A stretch of DNA of 64,000 nucleotides from Desulfocicer vacuolatum DSM 3385 (GTDB taxonomy: Bacteria; Desulfobacterota; Desulfobacteria; Desulfobacterales; Desulfobacteraceae): the NCBI RefSeq assembly GCF_900176365.1, contig NZ_FWXY01000013.1:101688-165687 (forward strand), read 5' to 3'. Positions within the stretch are counted from its first letter, which is position 1. Each line of letters begins with the position of its first letter. The translations under genes and the position numbers were made by a program. The notes under the pieces were generated by a model. It did no database searches. It saw nothing but the letters and a program-made list of their open reading frames with translations, and was not told the origin of the DNA. Shown here piece after piece: positions 34,381 to 43,596 of the stretch.

Positions 34381-35601
34381 TTAGTTTTTCAATTGTTTCA
34401 GTAAAAACGCCGTGGCCTCCTGACAGGTAATGCCGTTTTTACCGCCATTGGGAACCAGATCGGCCGCAGTCAAGGCATCCACTGCCTTAAATACTGCGGT
34501 CATCAGATCAGGATACCCAATGAACTCAAGCAATTCACCTGTGGCTTTCACCACGGCCACAGGGGAAGAAAAATGCCCTCTATTCTCCTGCATCATGCGG
34601 GTACCGGTGCCGCCGCCTGCCTCAAACATTCCCTGGGTAAAGGACAAATTGGCAGATCCAACGCCGCCGATCCCCCCCACATACATTCCGGCCTCATCCC
34701 CTGCCATGTCCCCCACGATATTGTTGCACACCAAGGTTGTCAGGGGAAATTCCTTTCCTGTTTTTTCGCCCTTCATGGCATTGAGTTTTTCCGTCTGGGT
34801 CAAGGTGTAGGAAAAATCATCGGGTTTTACGCTTAAATAGTCAAGATCCGGGAAATTGGCATCAATGTAGGCCTTGGCCCAGTTAAGAGCGGCGGCATCC
34901 GGCTTAATCACATTGTCTTTAAAATTCAGCACCACCCCCCCTGATTTTCTTTCCACGGCATGAAGGCAGGCCATGTGGGTGAGACGCTCAATATCAATTC
35001 TTGCCTGGGGCCAGAAGCACATGGCATACTCTTCCCGGCCGTTGATACTTGAAACTCCGGCGGATTTTGCATCCTGGTAGGGAGTGCCCAGGTTACACCG
35101 GAACACGGTGAAATTAATTCCCATGTCATCATTTTTGATATTTCGCTGGCAGGCAAACAGATCCATGTACTGGCGCATCCACACATTGGCACTGGGCACA
35201 TTGGGATATTTGGAACTGTCCGGGGTTTCCAGGGGCATTTTTAAAATCACGTCGCACTGATCAATGACATCAATGGAAGTCTCAGGGGCCACCACGTCCA
35301 GCTCCAGCCTTTTTTCTATGGTAAGATCCGGAATCTCCACCACAGAAATATCTCCAGATGCAATCTCTTTGGAAAGAAGCGATTCAAGGATGGTGCGGGC
35401 CGCCTCTGCCACAATGGGGCCAATGCCGTCCCCCGGGGCGAATCCGATTTTAAGCGGTCGTTTGGAACTCAAAGCAACGGGGTTAAATTGTCCCCGGGTC
35501 TGGATGGCCTTTTCAACCCGTGTTTTTTCCTGGGTGAGCAGGTTGAACAGGGCATCAAAGGGATTGTAGTCACCTTCAAACATATTTATATACTTACTCA
35601 T
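34381..35601 (-). CDS. Divergent isocitrate/isopropylmalate dehydrogenase-family protein
   Basis: A 406-residue enzyme. PLKIGFAPGDGIGPIV is the family N-terminal motif. PSANVWMRQYMDLFACQR matches the isocitrate-binding S-x-N-x-x-x-R...R set. VGDMAGDEAGMYVGGIGGVGSANLS holds the metal aspartates. Two usual motifs are altered: the ENTEG-type stretch after the third arginine reads CNLGTPY, and the HGSAPDIAGK-type cofactor loop reads GGGTGTRMMQENRG. It may be an isocitrate dehydrogenase suited to the neighbouring aconitase, or a relative with another 2-hydroxy acid. The gene faces the metF cluster. Confidence 0.72.
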   Translation of the reverse strand: MSKYINMFEGDYNPFDALFNLLTQEKTRVEKAIQTRGQFNPVALSSKRPLKIGFAPGDGIGPIVAEAARTILESLLSKEIASGDISVVEIPDLTIEKRLELDVVAPETSIDVIDQCDVILKMPLETPDSSKYPNVPSANVWMRQYMDLFACQRNIKNDDMGINFTVFRCNLGTPYQDAKSAGVSSINGREEYAMCFWPQARIDIERLTHMACLHAVERKSGGVVLNFKDNVIKPDAAALNWAKAYIDANFPDLDYLSVKPDDFSYTLTQTEKLNAMKGEKTGKEFPLTTLVCNNIVGDMAGDEAGMYVGGIGGVGSANLSFTQGMFEAGGGTGTRMMQENRGHFSSPVAVVKATGELLEFIGYPDLMTAVFKAVDALTAADLVPNGGKNGITCQEATAFLLKQLKN

Positions 35602-36115
35602 TTTTTCTCCCTTAGAAGCCGCATGGAAATAAATGACTTTTCTTTTTATTTGGAACCCACTGAATTTTAGAGGAATATAAATAAAAAATCATGCCTTTTA
35701 TTGTCACGGGACTCCTTTGTTAAATGTGGGTGAAGTATGCTCAATTCGGCATCTTTCATACACTCTTAGAAGCGGTTTACACTTTTTGATCAATTTCCCC
35801 TGAAAAACGAGAATGTTTTCCAGAGAAATGTAAACTGGAAATGAAGCATACCCTCAATTCGTTATTTTTGTTTGTAATATCAGGTTTTGGAGCGACCTGC
35901 AAGGAGCGGAAAAGTGAAGAGCCATTTAAACGCTGTGACGTACATAAAAATCAAGCCCAAATCTCAAAAAATCCTATTGCAATATTTGTCATGACATGGC
36001 ATTAGTATGGGCAATATTAACTTTAAGCAAACAAAGTTTAGCCTTACTAAATATAGTTCAAAAAATTTAGGTTATATATTAATTGAATTAAATTTTGATT
36101 TGGGGGATGTGCACC
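35602..36115. other. Intergenic region with inverted GTTTACA/TGTAAAC arms
   Basis: About 510 bases between divergent genes. GGTTTACACTTTTT (from 35774) and AAATGTAAACTGG (from 35826) form an imperfect hairpin related to that near 5596-5652. GAAGTATGC and GAAGCATACC recur nearby. No gene was found. Confidence 0.4.
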
Positions 36116-37297
36116 ATGCTTGATGCCGTATACGATGAGCCATCGATGAGCACCACAAAGCGTTATAACCTCCACGCCGTTAAAACCATTGTTCAGCATA
36201 GTGTTGCACCGTGCAGTGCCGCCTGTCCCGCCGGGATTGATATTCCAAAAGTGCAGCATCATGTATGCCAGGGGGAATTTTTAAGCGCCTTTGAAACCCT
36301 TACGCTGGAAAATCCTTTCCCATCCACCTGCGGTCGCATCTGTTTTCACTCCTGTGAAACCGCCTGCCATCGTACAGTCCAGGACGATGCCATCGCCATT
36401 CACTGCATGGAGCGGTTTGTGGGGGATCTTGCGCTGAACCGCGAGTTTCTTCCGTCAATTAAGAAACTTCCATTAAATGGGAAACGTGTTGCAATTCTGG
36501 GGACAGGGCCTTCCGGGTTGTCTGCAGCTTATTTTCTTACGATTTTTGGATTCTCATGTGATGTGTATGATTCCGCGCCGTCACCTGCCCATTCGTCCCA
36601 ATGGTGCATCCCGGAGTCACGCCTGCCGAAAACAATTCTTAACATGGAAATTAACAGAATTCGTGAGATGGGGGTGAAGATTAAATGTGGACATTCATTG
36701 TCTCCGGATTTTGCCAATGCCCTGGTGTCCCAATATCACGCTGTGGTGGTGGGCTCGGGTATTTCCCAGTCCATGACCTTTTCCCAATGTCTTGGCAATG
36801 GAAACACCACTCTCCATGGAGCGCTCCAGACCCGGAAGCATCCCCGGCGCATTGAACTGGGAAATGTGACCGTGGAATTGGGGAAAATTCCTGTGTTATA
36901 CGGGGGAGGGTGGTACAACGGTATCCAGAGCATTTCCCATGCAGTGGCTTCCGGTAAAACAGCGGCCATTAGCTTATATGCCTATTTTGATACAGGCAGC
37001 AGTGCCATCCGCGAATCTGTGGAAATTTCCCGGGTGGGTAATGGAACGGCCCAGTCCATGGATATTTATTTGTTGGGAGAACGGAGCCGGGCAAGTTCCT
37101 GTGTGGTGGCGGAAAGTGATATCGACTGCACAGGGTTTCCCTCTGCTGTGAGGGTGGATCCCCTTTATGTAGAAAGTGGTTTTGTTGATGATGGTAAAAA
37201 AATGATGGAGCAAACTTTTGATACCCCGTCTGCCCTTGCCGAGGCGGCTCGATGCTATGGGTGCGGGTACACAACCCATGGAAAAAAACAGTGCTGA
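36116..37297 (+). CDS. Shortened GltD/NfnB-like flavoprotein
   Basis: A 393-residue protein related to glutamate synthase small subunits. APCSAACPAGIDIPKVQHHVCQGEFLSAFETLTLENPFPSTCGRICFHSCETACHRT (residues about 30-85) gives the N-terminal iron-sulfur half. VAILGTGPSGLSAAYFL is the FAD loop. The usual second Rossmann loop for NAD(P)H (GGGNVAMD) is missing and that region is shortened. A cysteine tail CYGCGYTTHGKKQC ends the protein. It probably carries electrons rather than using NADPH. Start 36116 is preferred for the GGGGGA site eight bases before it. It lies upstream of the betaine-type genes. Confidence 0.7.
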   Translation: MLDAVYDEPSMSTTKRYNLHAVKTIVQHSVAPCSAACPAGIDIPKVQHHVCQGEFLSAFETLTLENPFPSTCGRICFHSCETACHRTVQDDAIAIHCMERFVGDLALNREFLPSIKKLPLNGKRVAILGTGPSGLSAAYFLTIFGFSCDVYDSAPSPAHSSQWCIPESRLPKTILNMEINRIREMGVKIKCGHSLSPDFANALVSQYHAVVVGSGISQSMTFSQCLGNGNTTLHGALQTRKHPRRIELGNVTVELGKIPVLYGGGWYNGIQSISHAVASGKTAAISLYAYFDTGSSAIRESVEISRVGNGTAQSMDIYLLGERSRASSCVVAESDIDCTGFPSAVRVDPLYVESGFVDDGKKMMEQTFDTPSALAEAARCYGCGYTTHGKKQC

Positions 37298-37543
37298 TTC
37301 TATAGTGCCTTGAAGTTTAAAGTCCACTGCTAATTCATGGCTGAACAGTCATTGAATAAAATATTGAGCATTGACTTTTATGACGAACATTCTTACAATT
37401 CGGTTCATTTAAAATGGATTTTGCTTTCAAAGTTGACAGCTTTTAGGGGGATGTGATGGTGAGGGTTGTTCCATTGAATCATCGCATGATTGATATTGCC
37501 ATGTCTTCAGGAAAGTTGATTCAATGCTGACAAGGATTAAAGA

Positions 37544-39154
37544 ATGACCAGTCAACATCATGATCGAGGATTTCGTTTTCCATTGGAAATGGGAGAAATT
37601 GATTTTTTATCTGTATTGGATCGTCTGGATGACGGGGTCCTTATTACAGATACCAAGGGAACCATCGCTTTTTACAATTATGCCCAGTCCAAAATAGACG
37701 GTCTAAATCCCCGGGATGTTGTGGGGCTGAAAGTCACGGATATCTATGAGCTGAACAATCACACCAGTATGGTCATGCAATGTGTTCATCGCCGGGCCTC
37801 CATTAAAAACAGAACTTTTTTTTATCGTACCTGTTCCGGTAAGGTGGCCAACACCATCACCAGTGTATACCCCCTTTTAAAAGGTGATGACGTAAACGGC
37901 GTCATCTGCTTTGTGAAAGATTATGAATTGCTTCAGGCATCCACCCCCATGGCTTCCATTACACAAAGCCGCACAGATCTGGGAAACGGTACCCACTATA
38001 CCTTTGCCGACCTCATTGGCAACAGTCCCGATTTCCAGAGAATGGTGTGTGCCGCCAGAAAGGCGTCGTCATCGTCTTCTCCCATTATGATCCAGGGAGA
38101 AACCGGTACCGGTAAAGAACTGTTTGCCCAATCCATCCATAACCACAGCTGGCGAAATAAAAAAAAGTTTGTGGCGGTGAATTGTGCTGCCATTCCACAG
38201 GATTTGCTGGAGGGGTTGCTGTTTGGAACAACCAAAGGGGCATTCACCGGTGCCCTTGATAAGGCCGGATTGTTTGAAATGGCCAATGGAGGAACTCTTT
38301 TTCTGGATGAATTACTCTCCATGCCCATTGCCCTCCAGACCAAATTGCTGCGGGTGATCCAGGAAAAGTCTGTACGTCGTGTGGGATCCACAAAGGAAAG
38401 CCCGGTGGATATCAAAATAATCAGTTCTGTCAGCAATGATCCCCGTCAAGCTGTCAATAATAATTTGTTAAGAATGGATCTTTTTTATCGCCTGGGGGTT
38501 GTGCTGCTTAAATTGCCTCCCTTGAGGGATCGGAGAAAGGATATGACAGAACTTGTATTCCATTTTATTGAGAAAATAAATACCCTTTTGGGTACCCGTG
38601 TGGAAGAAGTTTCCCCTGAAGTGATGGATCTTTTCATGACCTATGGCTGGCCCGGGAATATCCGCGAACTGGAGCATCTCATTGAGGGAGCCATGAACAT
38701 GACAGGGCATGAGAACGTTTTAAAAATTAACCATTTTTCAACCGGTATGGAAAGCTGGGAGGGCCTTGGGGATTCCCCCCGTACACCCGGTGAAAATATT
38801 AGATTCAATGCAACACCGTCTGCCTCATCTTCCAGGCCGGAAATGGGAAGGGTGCTGCCTGAATTTCAGAATTATTCTTCTGACGGCCCTTTTTCTGGAA
38901 AAGGCAATGCTCCCTGTGATGGATTTTCCCGGACACTGCCATCGGAGCCTGGGTTATCATCGGAATCCGGTGATGTGAAAATTCCCCTGGCCCGGAATCA
39001 GGCCGAGCAGGAGAAGTTATCCATAAAGGAGGCCCTCACCGCTTCCCGGGGAAATGTGACCCGGGCATCTTCTATTCTGGGCATTTCACGCCAATTGCTG
39101 CATTATAAAATTAAAAAACATGGTTTGAGCCGGGTTGATTTCATGGATCGTTGA
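37544..39154 (+). CDS. PAS-containing sigma-54-dependent transcriptional activator
   Basis: A 536-residue cytoplasmic regulator. A PAS domain occupies about residues 20-130 (LDDGVLITDTKGTIAFYNYAQSKI). The AAA+ ATPase core at about 165-400 carries IQGETGTGKELFAQSIH (Walker A), KGAFTGALDKAGLFEMANGGTLFLDELLSMP, the GAFTGA loop that touches sigma-54, and GWPGNIRELEHLIEGA. A Fis-type helix-turn-helix closes the protein (SRGNVTRASSILGISRQLLHYKIKK). The following intergenic region holds a GG-N10-GC promoter, so it most likely controls the BCCT and MttB genes. The signal, perhaps betaine, is not known. Confidence 0.9.
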   Translation: MTSQHHDRGFRFPLEMGEIDFLSVLDRLDDGVLITDTKGTIAFYNYAQSKIDGLNPRDVVGLKVTDIYELNNHTSMVMQCVHRRASIKNRTFFYRTCSGKVANTITSVYPLLKGDDVNGVICFVKDYELLQASTPMASITQSRTDLGNGTHYTFADLIGNSPDFQRMVCAARKASSSSSPIMIQGETGTGKELFAQSIHNHSWRNKKKFVAVNCAAIPQDLLEGLLFGTTKGAFTGALDKAGLFEMANGGTLFLDELLSMPIALQTKLLRVIQEKSVRRVGSTKESPVDIKIISSVSNDPRQAVNNNLLRMDLFYRLGVVLLKLPPLRDRRKDMTELVFHFIEKINTLLGTRVEEVSPEVMDLFMTYGWPGNIRELEHLIEGAMNMTGHENVLKINHFSTGMESWEGLGDSPRTPGENIRFNATPSASSSRPEMGRVLPEFQNYSSDGPFSGKGNAPCDGFSRTLPSEPGLSSESGDVKIPLARNQAEQEKLSIKEALTASRGNVTRASSILGISRQLLHYKIKKHGLSRVDFMDR

Positions 39155-39495
39155 GTTCAAGGAGTGACAAATATTTTTCTTCTGAAAATATTTACTCCAT
39201 TTAAATTTTCTCCTGAAAAAGTTTTCTTTCTCGCCTATCATAAATTTTATTATTTCCATTAATTTGTTAAGTTGATATTTTCGATTTTGTAAATTATATC
39301 AATTTTTTAGATGTTTTGTTGTTTTTTTAAGCTCTTTTTGTCGGTGTGGCACGTAACCTGCTTTAGTAAAGATATCATGGATACCGGTTTTAAATTTCGC
39401 CGTTTTTCAGACGGTTGAACATATCACCGGATTCTGAAATTTTTTAATCCCCCTGGGCCAAGAGCCCGGGAGCACACTTTTATAAGGAGCGTCAC
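39155..39495. other. Regulatory region between the activator and the BCCT gene
   Basis: It contains an inverted repeat GGAGT-gac-AAATATTTT...AAAATATTT-ACTCC at 39161-39198, which may end the activator transcript or bind the activator, and the sigma-54 promoter at 39347. The stretch from 39200 to 39340 is very AT-rich, as upstream activator regions often are. Confidence 0.5.
39347..39361 (+). promoter_or_regulatory. Sigma-54 (-24/-12) promoter of the BCCT gene
   Basis: TGGCACGTAACCTGC matches TGGCACG-N4-TTGC with the essential GG and GC separated by ten bases. It lies about 135 bases upstream of the GTG start and directly follows a gene for a sigma-54 activator. Confidence 0.8.
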
Positions 39496-40998
39496 GTGTC
39501 ACAACCCAAGATTCCAACCAAACCCTTTGACCCCATGGTTTTCTGGGTGTCTGCCTCATTAACGATTTTATTTGTTCTCTGGTCCATTGTTTTTCCCGAA
39601 AACATGGGTAAAACCATCAACGCTGTATTTAGCTGGACCACCACCAACTGGGCATGGCTTTATCTTTTAACAGCATTTCTCCTGGTCATGGGATGTTTTG
39701 TACTCATGGGGCCGGGGTATGGCAGTCTAAAGTTGGGGCTTGCCCATGATAAACCGGAGTTTTCCAATTTTTCCTGGTTTGCCATGTTGTTTGGATCGGC
39801 CATTGCCGCCGGTATTGTCTTCTGGGGACCTGCGGAACCTGCATATCACTACATGACCCCGCCGCCTTATTTTGGTGGAGAGGCCCTTAGTCCGGCAGCC
39901 GGAGCCAATGCCATGACCTACTCCTTTTTTCATTGGGGGCTCAGTGCGTGGTCCATCTATGCCATGCTCACCGTTGCCATTGCCCATGCCTGCTTTACCA
40001 AAAATCTTCCACTGAAATTCTCCAGTGCCTTTTACTATGTTATTGGCGAAAAAATCCATGGTACCTGGGGAAAAGTTCTGGATATTTTTGCTGTTTTTGC
40101 CACTTTGGGAGGGCTTGCCACCACAACGGGTCTTGTGGCGCTTCAACTTTCCAGTGGACTGAAATTTCAGTATGGCCTGACCCTTGGCCCCGGCAGCACC
40201 TATATCATCATCGGTGTGCTCACCGCCATTTTCACTTTTTCCGTTTATACAGGGCTTGAAAAAGGAGTGAAAATCATTGGCGATGTCAACATGTGGGTGT
40301 TTGTGGCTGTGTGGTTTTTTATCCTGATTTTTGGACCCACCATTTTTCTTATCAATCTCACCACCAATGCCATTGGTCAGTATCTGCTTCATTTTATCCC
40401 CATGAGTCTTTTTACAGCACCGGGCTATGAAGGCAACTGGATCGGCAGTTGGACTGTTTTTTACTGGGCCTGGTGGATGAGCTGGGCACCCTTTGTGGCT
40501 GTGTTCATTGCCAGAATTTCCAAGGGCAGGAGCATCCGGGAGACCGTTGCAGCCACCCTTATTCTGCCCACTTTGGGAAATTTCCTGTGGTATGGTGTTA
40601 TTGGGGGGGCCGGTATCCGTTTTGATGTTACTGCCACCTTAAAAGAGCATGGGGTGGAAAGTGCTATTTTTGCCATTGCTCAGAATCTTCCCATGACCGG
40701 TATTTTATCCATTGCCCTGATTTTTCTCATTGGTACCTTTTTCCTGACCAGTGCCAATTCTGCCGCCATTTCCCTTGCCATGTTTGTATCAGGCCATGAA
40801 AATCCCGGAAAAAATCTTCGGGCTTTCTGGGGTATTGCCCTGGGTGCTGTGGCTGCTGTTCTGGCCGGAACCGGTAGTTTAAAGGCCATTCAGACGGCCT
40901 CCATTGCAACGGCATTTCCTTTGATGTTTCTTCTTTTGTTTGTCCTTTTTGGTACATTCAGAGGCCTTGCCAGATATAAGAAAGAGAACAATCAATAA
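39496..40998 (+). CDS. BCCT-family transporter, probable glycine betaine carrier
   Basis: A 500-residue inner-membrane carrier with about twelve helices. WTVFYWAWWMSWAPFVAVFIARISKGRSIRE is the family signature with the tryptophan box that holds trimethylammonium groups. WFAMLFGSAIAAGIVFWGPAEPAYHY is the first part of the substrate and sodium path; BetP has G-M-G-I-G here and this protein A-I-A-A-G, so ion coupling may differ. GTG 39496 is preceded by AAGGAG at 39484-39489. It is followed by the MttB-family gene, which suggests uptake for catabolism rather than osmoprotection. Confidence 0.88.
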   Translation: MSQPKIPTKPFDPMVFWVSASLTILFVLWSIVFPENMGKTINAVFSWTTTNWAWLYLLTAFLLVMGCFVLMGPGYGSLKLGLAHDKPEFSNFSWFAMLFGSAIAAGIVFWGPAEPAYHYMTPPPYFGGEALSPAAGANAMTYSFFHWGLSAWSIYAMLTVAIAHACFTKNLPLKFSSAFYYVIGEKIHGTWGKVLDIFAVFATLGGLATTTGLVALQLSSGLKFQYGLTLGPGSTYIIIGVLTAIFTFSVYTGLEKGVKIIGDVNMWVFVAVWFFILIFGPTIFLINLTTNAIGQYLLHFIPMSLFTAPGYEGNWIGSWTVFYWAWWMSWAPFVAVFIARISKGRSIRETVAATLILPTLGNFLWYGVIGGAGIRFDVTATLKEHGVESAIFAIAQNLPMTGILSIALIFLIGTFFLTSANSAAISLAMFVSGHENPGKNLRAFWGIALGAVAAVLAGTGSLKAIQTASIATAFPLMFLLLFVLFGTFRGLARYKKENNQ

Positions 40999-41228
40999 AT
41001 CAATTTGGCATCCTTACATATACCTTTAAAAGTAATTTATACTTTTTAAAGAAGATCACCGAAAGCCGGGTGTTCTCCCTGTGAAAGTGTAAAATAAAAA
41101 TAAGAGATGCCATCAATTTTTAAATTTTTATCATATGGCGGTTAAAAAATATTTTAAATAATATTATGCCGCCGCCATGAACCTTAAACGCGGGGTTATG
41201 CTTCAATTCCCCGGGGGAGACATGTCAC

Positions 41229-42650
41229 ATGTACGATAGAATGCAGGAACTCAATACAGAAAATCTGGAAAAAATCCATGCCGCATCCATGAACCTTTTA
41301 AAAAATACCGGTGTTGCCTTTAATGATGATGAGGCCCTGGAGATTTTTAAACAAAACGGCCACAGGGTGGAGGGAACCACGGTATTTTTTGAAGAGTCTG
41401 ATATCAAAAAAGCCCTTGAATCGGCTCCCAAGCGCTTCACTGTCCATGCCCGAAATCCGGAAAAAAATGTTGAAATAGGTGAGGATGATTTTGTTTTTGT
41501 GCCCGGTTATGGCGCTCCCTTTGTCATTGATGCCCAGGGTGATCAGCGCCAGGCCACCATGGAAGATTATGATAAGTTCTGCAAACTGGTTCAGACATCC
41601 AAATACATAAACATGAATGGGTGGATGATGGTGGAACCGGCGGACATGCCCCACGACACTGTTCATCTGGATCTGAATTTGTCCAACATGCTCCTTTGTG
41701 ACAAACCCTTTATGGGAAGCCCTGTCTCCCGCCAAGGTGCCCTGGACGGCATTGAAATGGCCGGTATCCTCTGGGGGGGCAAGGAAAATATCATGAATAA
41801 GACGGTGTCTGTGTCTTTGATTAACTCCCTGTCTCCGTTACAATTCTCCGATGAAATGGTGGGGGCTCTCATTGAACTGGTTCGCCATGGTCAAGCCTGT
41901 GTGGTGGCATCTCTTATCATGGCCGGTGGCTCCGGTCCTGTGACCCTGGATGGCGTACTGGCGCTTCAAAATGCCGAAATTCTGGCCGGCATTACCCTGG
42001 CTCAGCTGGTGAAACCCGGTGCACCTGTGGTGTACGGTTCCACCTCTTCGGCCATGGACATGAAAACCGGTGCCCTTTCCATTGGCGCGCCTGAGCTTTC
42101 CAAGAATATCCATTATGTGGGGCAGATTGCCCGGTATTACGGCCTTCCCAGCCGGGCCGGGGGTGGTTTGACCGATGCCCTTTTCACCGATGCCCAGGCT
42201 GGTGCAGAGTCTGCCCTTGCACTTTCCACAGCCGTGCGCAGCGGTATTAATTTCATGCTTCATTCCTGTGGTATTCTTGGGTCTTACATTGCCATGAATT
42301 TTGAAAAATTTATTGTGGATGAAGAGATCTGCGGCATGGTGCAAAACATGATTAAACCCCTGGCACTGACCGATGATTCCATTGATCTTGATATCATCAA
42401 AGAGGTGGGTATCGGCGGTCAATACCTGACACATCCCAAAACCTTTAAGCTGTGTCGTACGGAATTTTACACCCCGGGCCTCATGAGCCGCATGAATTCA
42501 GACAGCTGGGTTAAAGCCGGTAAACAGCGCATTGACCAGGTGGCAGAAGATAAGGTCACCCAGCGTCTGGCCTCCTATGCAAAACCTGACATTGATCCTG
42601 AAATTGAAAAAAAGTTGATTCAGTACGTGGAAGATAGAAAAAAAGGCTAA
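41229..42650 (+). CDS. MttB-superfamily corrinoid methyltransferase without pyrrolysine (MtgB-like)
   Basis: A 473-residue enzyme of the trimethylamine methyltransferase family. The reading frame is uninterrupted: no in-frame amber codon, so it belongs to the non-pyrrolysine branch that includes glycine betaine:corrinoid methyltransferase (MtgB). Marks are NTGVAFNDDEALEIFKQNGH near the start, VFVPGYGAPFVIDAQG, YGSTSSAMDMKTGALSIGAPE and RAGGGLTDALFTDAQAGAESALAL. GGGGGAGA lies eight bases before ATG 41229. The BCCT carrier upstream and MetF cluster suggest betaine demethylation to dimethylglycine, but other quaternary amines are possible. Its corrinoid protein is not in this window. Confidence 0.83.
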   Translation: MYDRMQELNTENLEKIHAASMNLLKNTGVAFNDDEALEIFKQNGHRVEGTTVFFEESDIKKALESAPKRFTVHARNPEKNVEIGEDDFVFVPGYGAPFVIDAQGDQRQATMEDYDKFCKLVQTSKYINMNGWMMVEPADMPHDTVHLDLNLSNMLLCDKPFMGSPVSRQGALDGIEMAGILWGGKENIMNKTVSVSLINSLSPLQFSDEMVGALIELVRHGQACVVASLIMAGGSGPVTLDGVLALQNAEILAGITLAQLVKPGAPVVYGSTSSAMDMKTGALSIGAPELSKNIHYVGQIARYYGLPSRAGGGLTDALFTDAQAGAESALALSTAVRSGINFMLHSCGILGSYIAMNFEKFIVDEEICGMVQNMIKPLALTDDSIDLDIIKEVGIGGQYLTHPKTFKLCRTEFYTPGLMSRMNSDSWVKAGKQRIDQVAEDKVTQRLASYAKPDIDPEIEKKLIQYVEDRKKG

Positions 42651-42663
42651 TTGTAGAAAATAG

Positions 42664-42701
42664 ATCACAACATCGGTGCCTTGGGGTGCCGATGTTGTGA
42701 T
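42664..42701 (+). terminator. Hairpin terminator after the methyltransferase
   Basis: ATCACAACATCGG pairs with CCGATGTTGTGAT over 13 perfect positions; two wobbles and two pairs extend it to a TTGG loop. A T-rich TCTCATTT follows. It ends the BCCT-methyltransferase operon. Confidence 0.75.
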
Positions 42702-42751
42702 TCTCATTTCCCTTCTTGCATAAAAAAAATCAGTGGTGTAAAAAATAAGCT

Positions 42752-43471
42752 ATGAAACGTTTATCTCACACACCAATCTGTTTTTATGGCTTCTTGTTCG
42801 TCGTTGTACTCATGCTATGCTCTGCCTGTGGTAACGATGATCAAAATATTCCTGCACCCTCCCGGCTGGCTCCCAGTTTCAGTTTTTTTGATGTGGGGGT
42901 GAACACACCTTTTTCACACAAACTTAGAAAATCATTGCAGGATATCCTGGGCGACGATGCTGTTTCCTCCCGTAACACCATTGATCTGCACATCAATACC
43001 GATGGGTTTTTGTCAAGGTATTATCCCAGTCTCCATGCCCTGAATGATGCGTTGAACTTTCCCCCGGGAGAACGGGTGGAACATGACACCACAACCCTTA
43101 CTTACCGTTATGCCGTTAAAAAGGCCCTTCCTTTTGAATATGTTGAGCTGCTTTTTTCCAAGCATTCCCGCATGCCCATGGTGATACGGGTTTTCTTTGA
43201 GGAAGATCATCTTAATATCCTGGATTCACTGAAAAATAAGTATGGTGCTCCCAGGGAATTACCCTGGAAACAGAAGAATGGAAAATCCTTGTGCTGGGAG
43301 AAAAACGGCGATATTTTGTTCTATTCCTGTGTTCCCAATCAGTTTGGAAATCCCGAATACCGGGTCACTATTTATTTTGTCCGCCACCTTAAGGCCATGC
43401 TGGAAAGAGAGCAGGGGAAAACACAGGATCCGAAAAAATCCCCCGCCTCCTCCACCAAAACTGTTTTTTGA
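42752..43471 (+). CDS. Hypothetical lipoprotein
   Basis: A 239-residue protein that I do not recognise. The N-terminus (MKRLSHTPICFYGFLFVVVLMLCSACGND) is a signal with lipobox CSAC. Residues 60-220 look like a globular beta-rich domain (LTYRYAVKKALPFEYVELLFSKHSRMPMVIRVFF, KYGAPRELPW, GNPEYRVTIYFVRHL). It is probably an outer-membrane or periplasmic lipoprotein of unknown role. A family-1 repeat follows the stop. Confidence 0.75.
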   Translation: MKRLSHTPICFYGFLFVVVLMLCSACGNDDQNIPAPSRLAPSFSFFDVGVNTPFSHKLRKSLQDILGDDAVSSRNTIDLHINTDGFLSRYYPSLHALNDALNFPPGERVEHDTTTLTYRYAVKKALPFEYVELLFSKHSRMPMVIRVFFEEDHLNILDSLKNKYGAPRELPWKQKNGKSLCWEKNGDILFYSCVPNQFGNPEYRVTIYFVRHLKAMLEREQGKTQDPKKSPASSTKTVF

Positions 43472-43485
43472 TCCTCGGTTTTTCA

Positions 43486-43548
43486 AGCTTTGTTGTGGCG
43501 GATCGAAATGATAATACGGTCCACCCGTGGCGGTTATTTGAAATCAAA
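43486..43548 (-). repeat. Family-1 repeat, single unit
   Basis: CAAGCTTTGTTGTGGCGGATC...ACGGTCCACCCGTGGCGGTTATTTGAAAT is the reverse of the family core. It fills the gap between convergent genes. Confidence 0.75.
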
Positions 43549-43596
43549 CTCCAGAACGTATCCTCAATTGCCAATGAATTGATTGCACCTCTTTGC

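Noticed and set aside
41229..42650. Pyrrolysine-containing trimethylamine methyltransferase (MttB proper)
   Set aside because: No in-frame amber codon exists in the 473-residue frame, so it belongs to the non-pyrrolysine branch.
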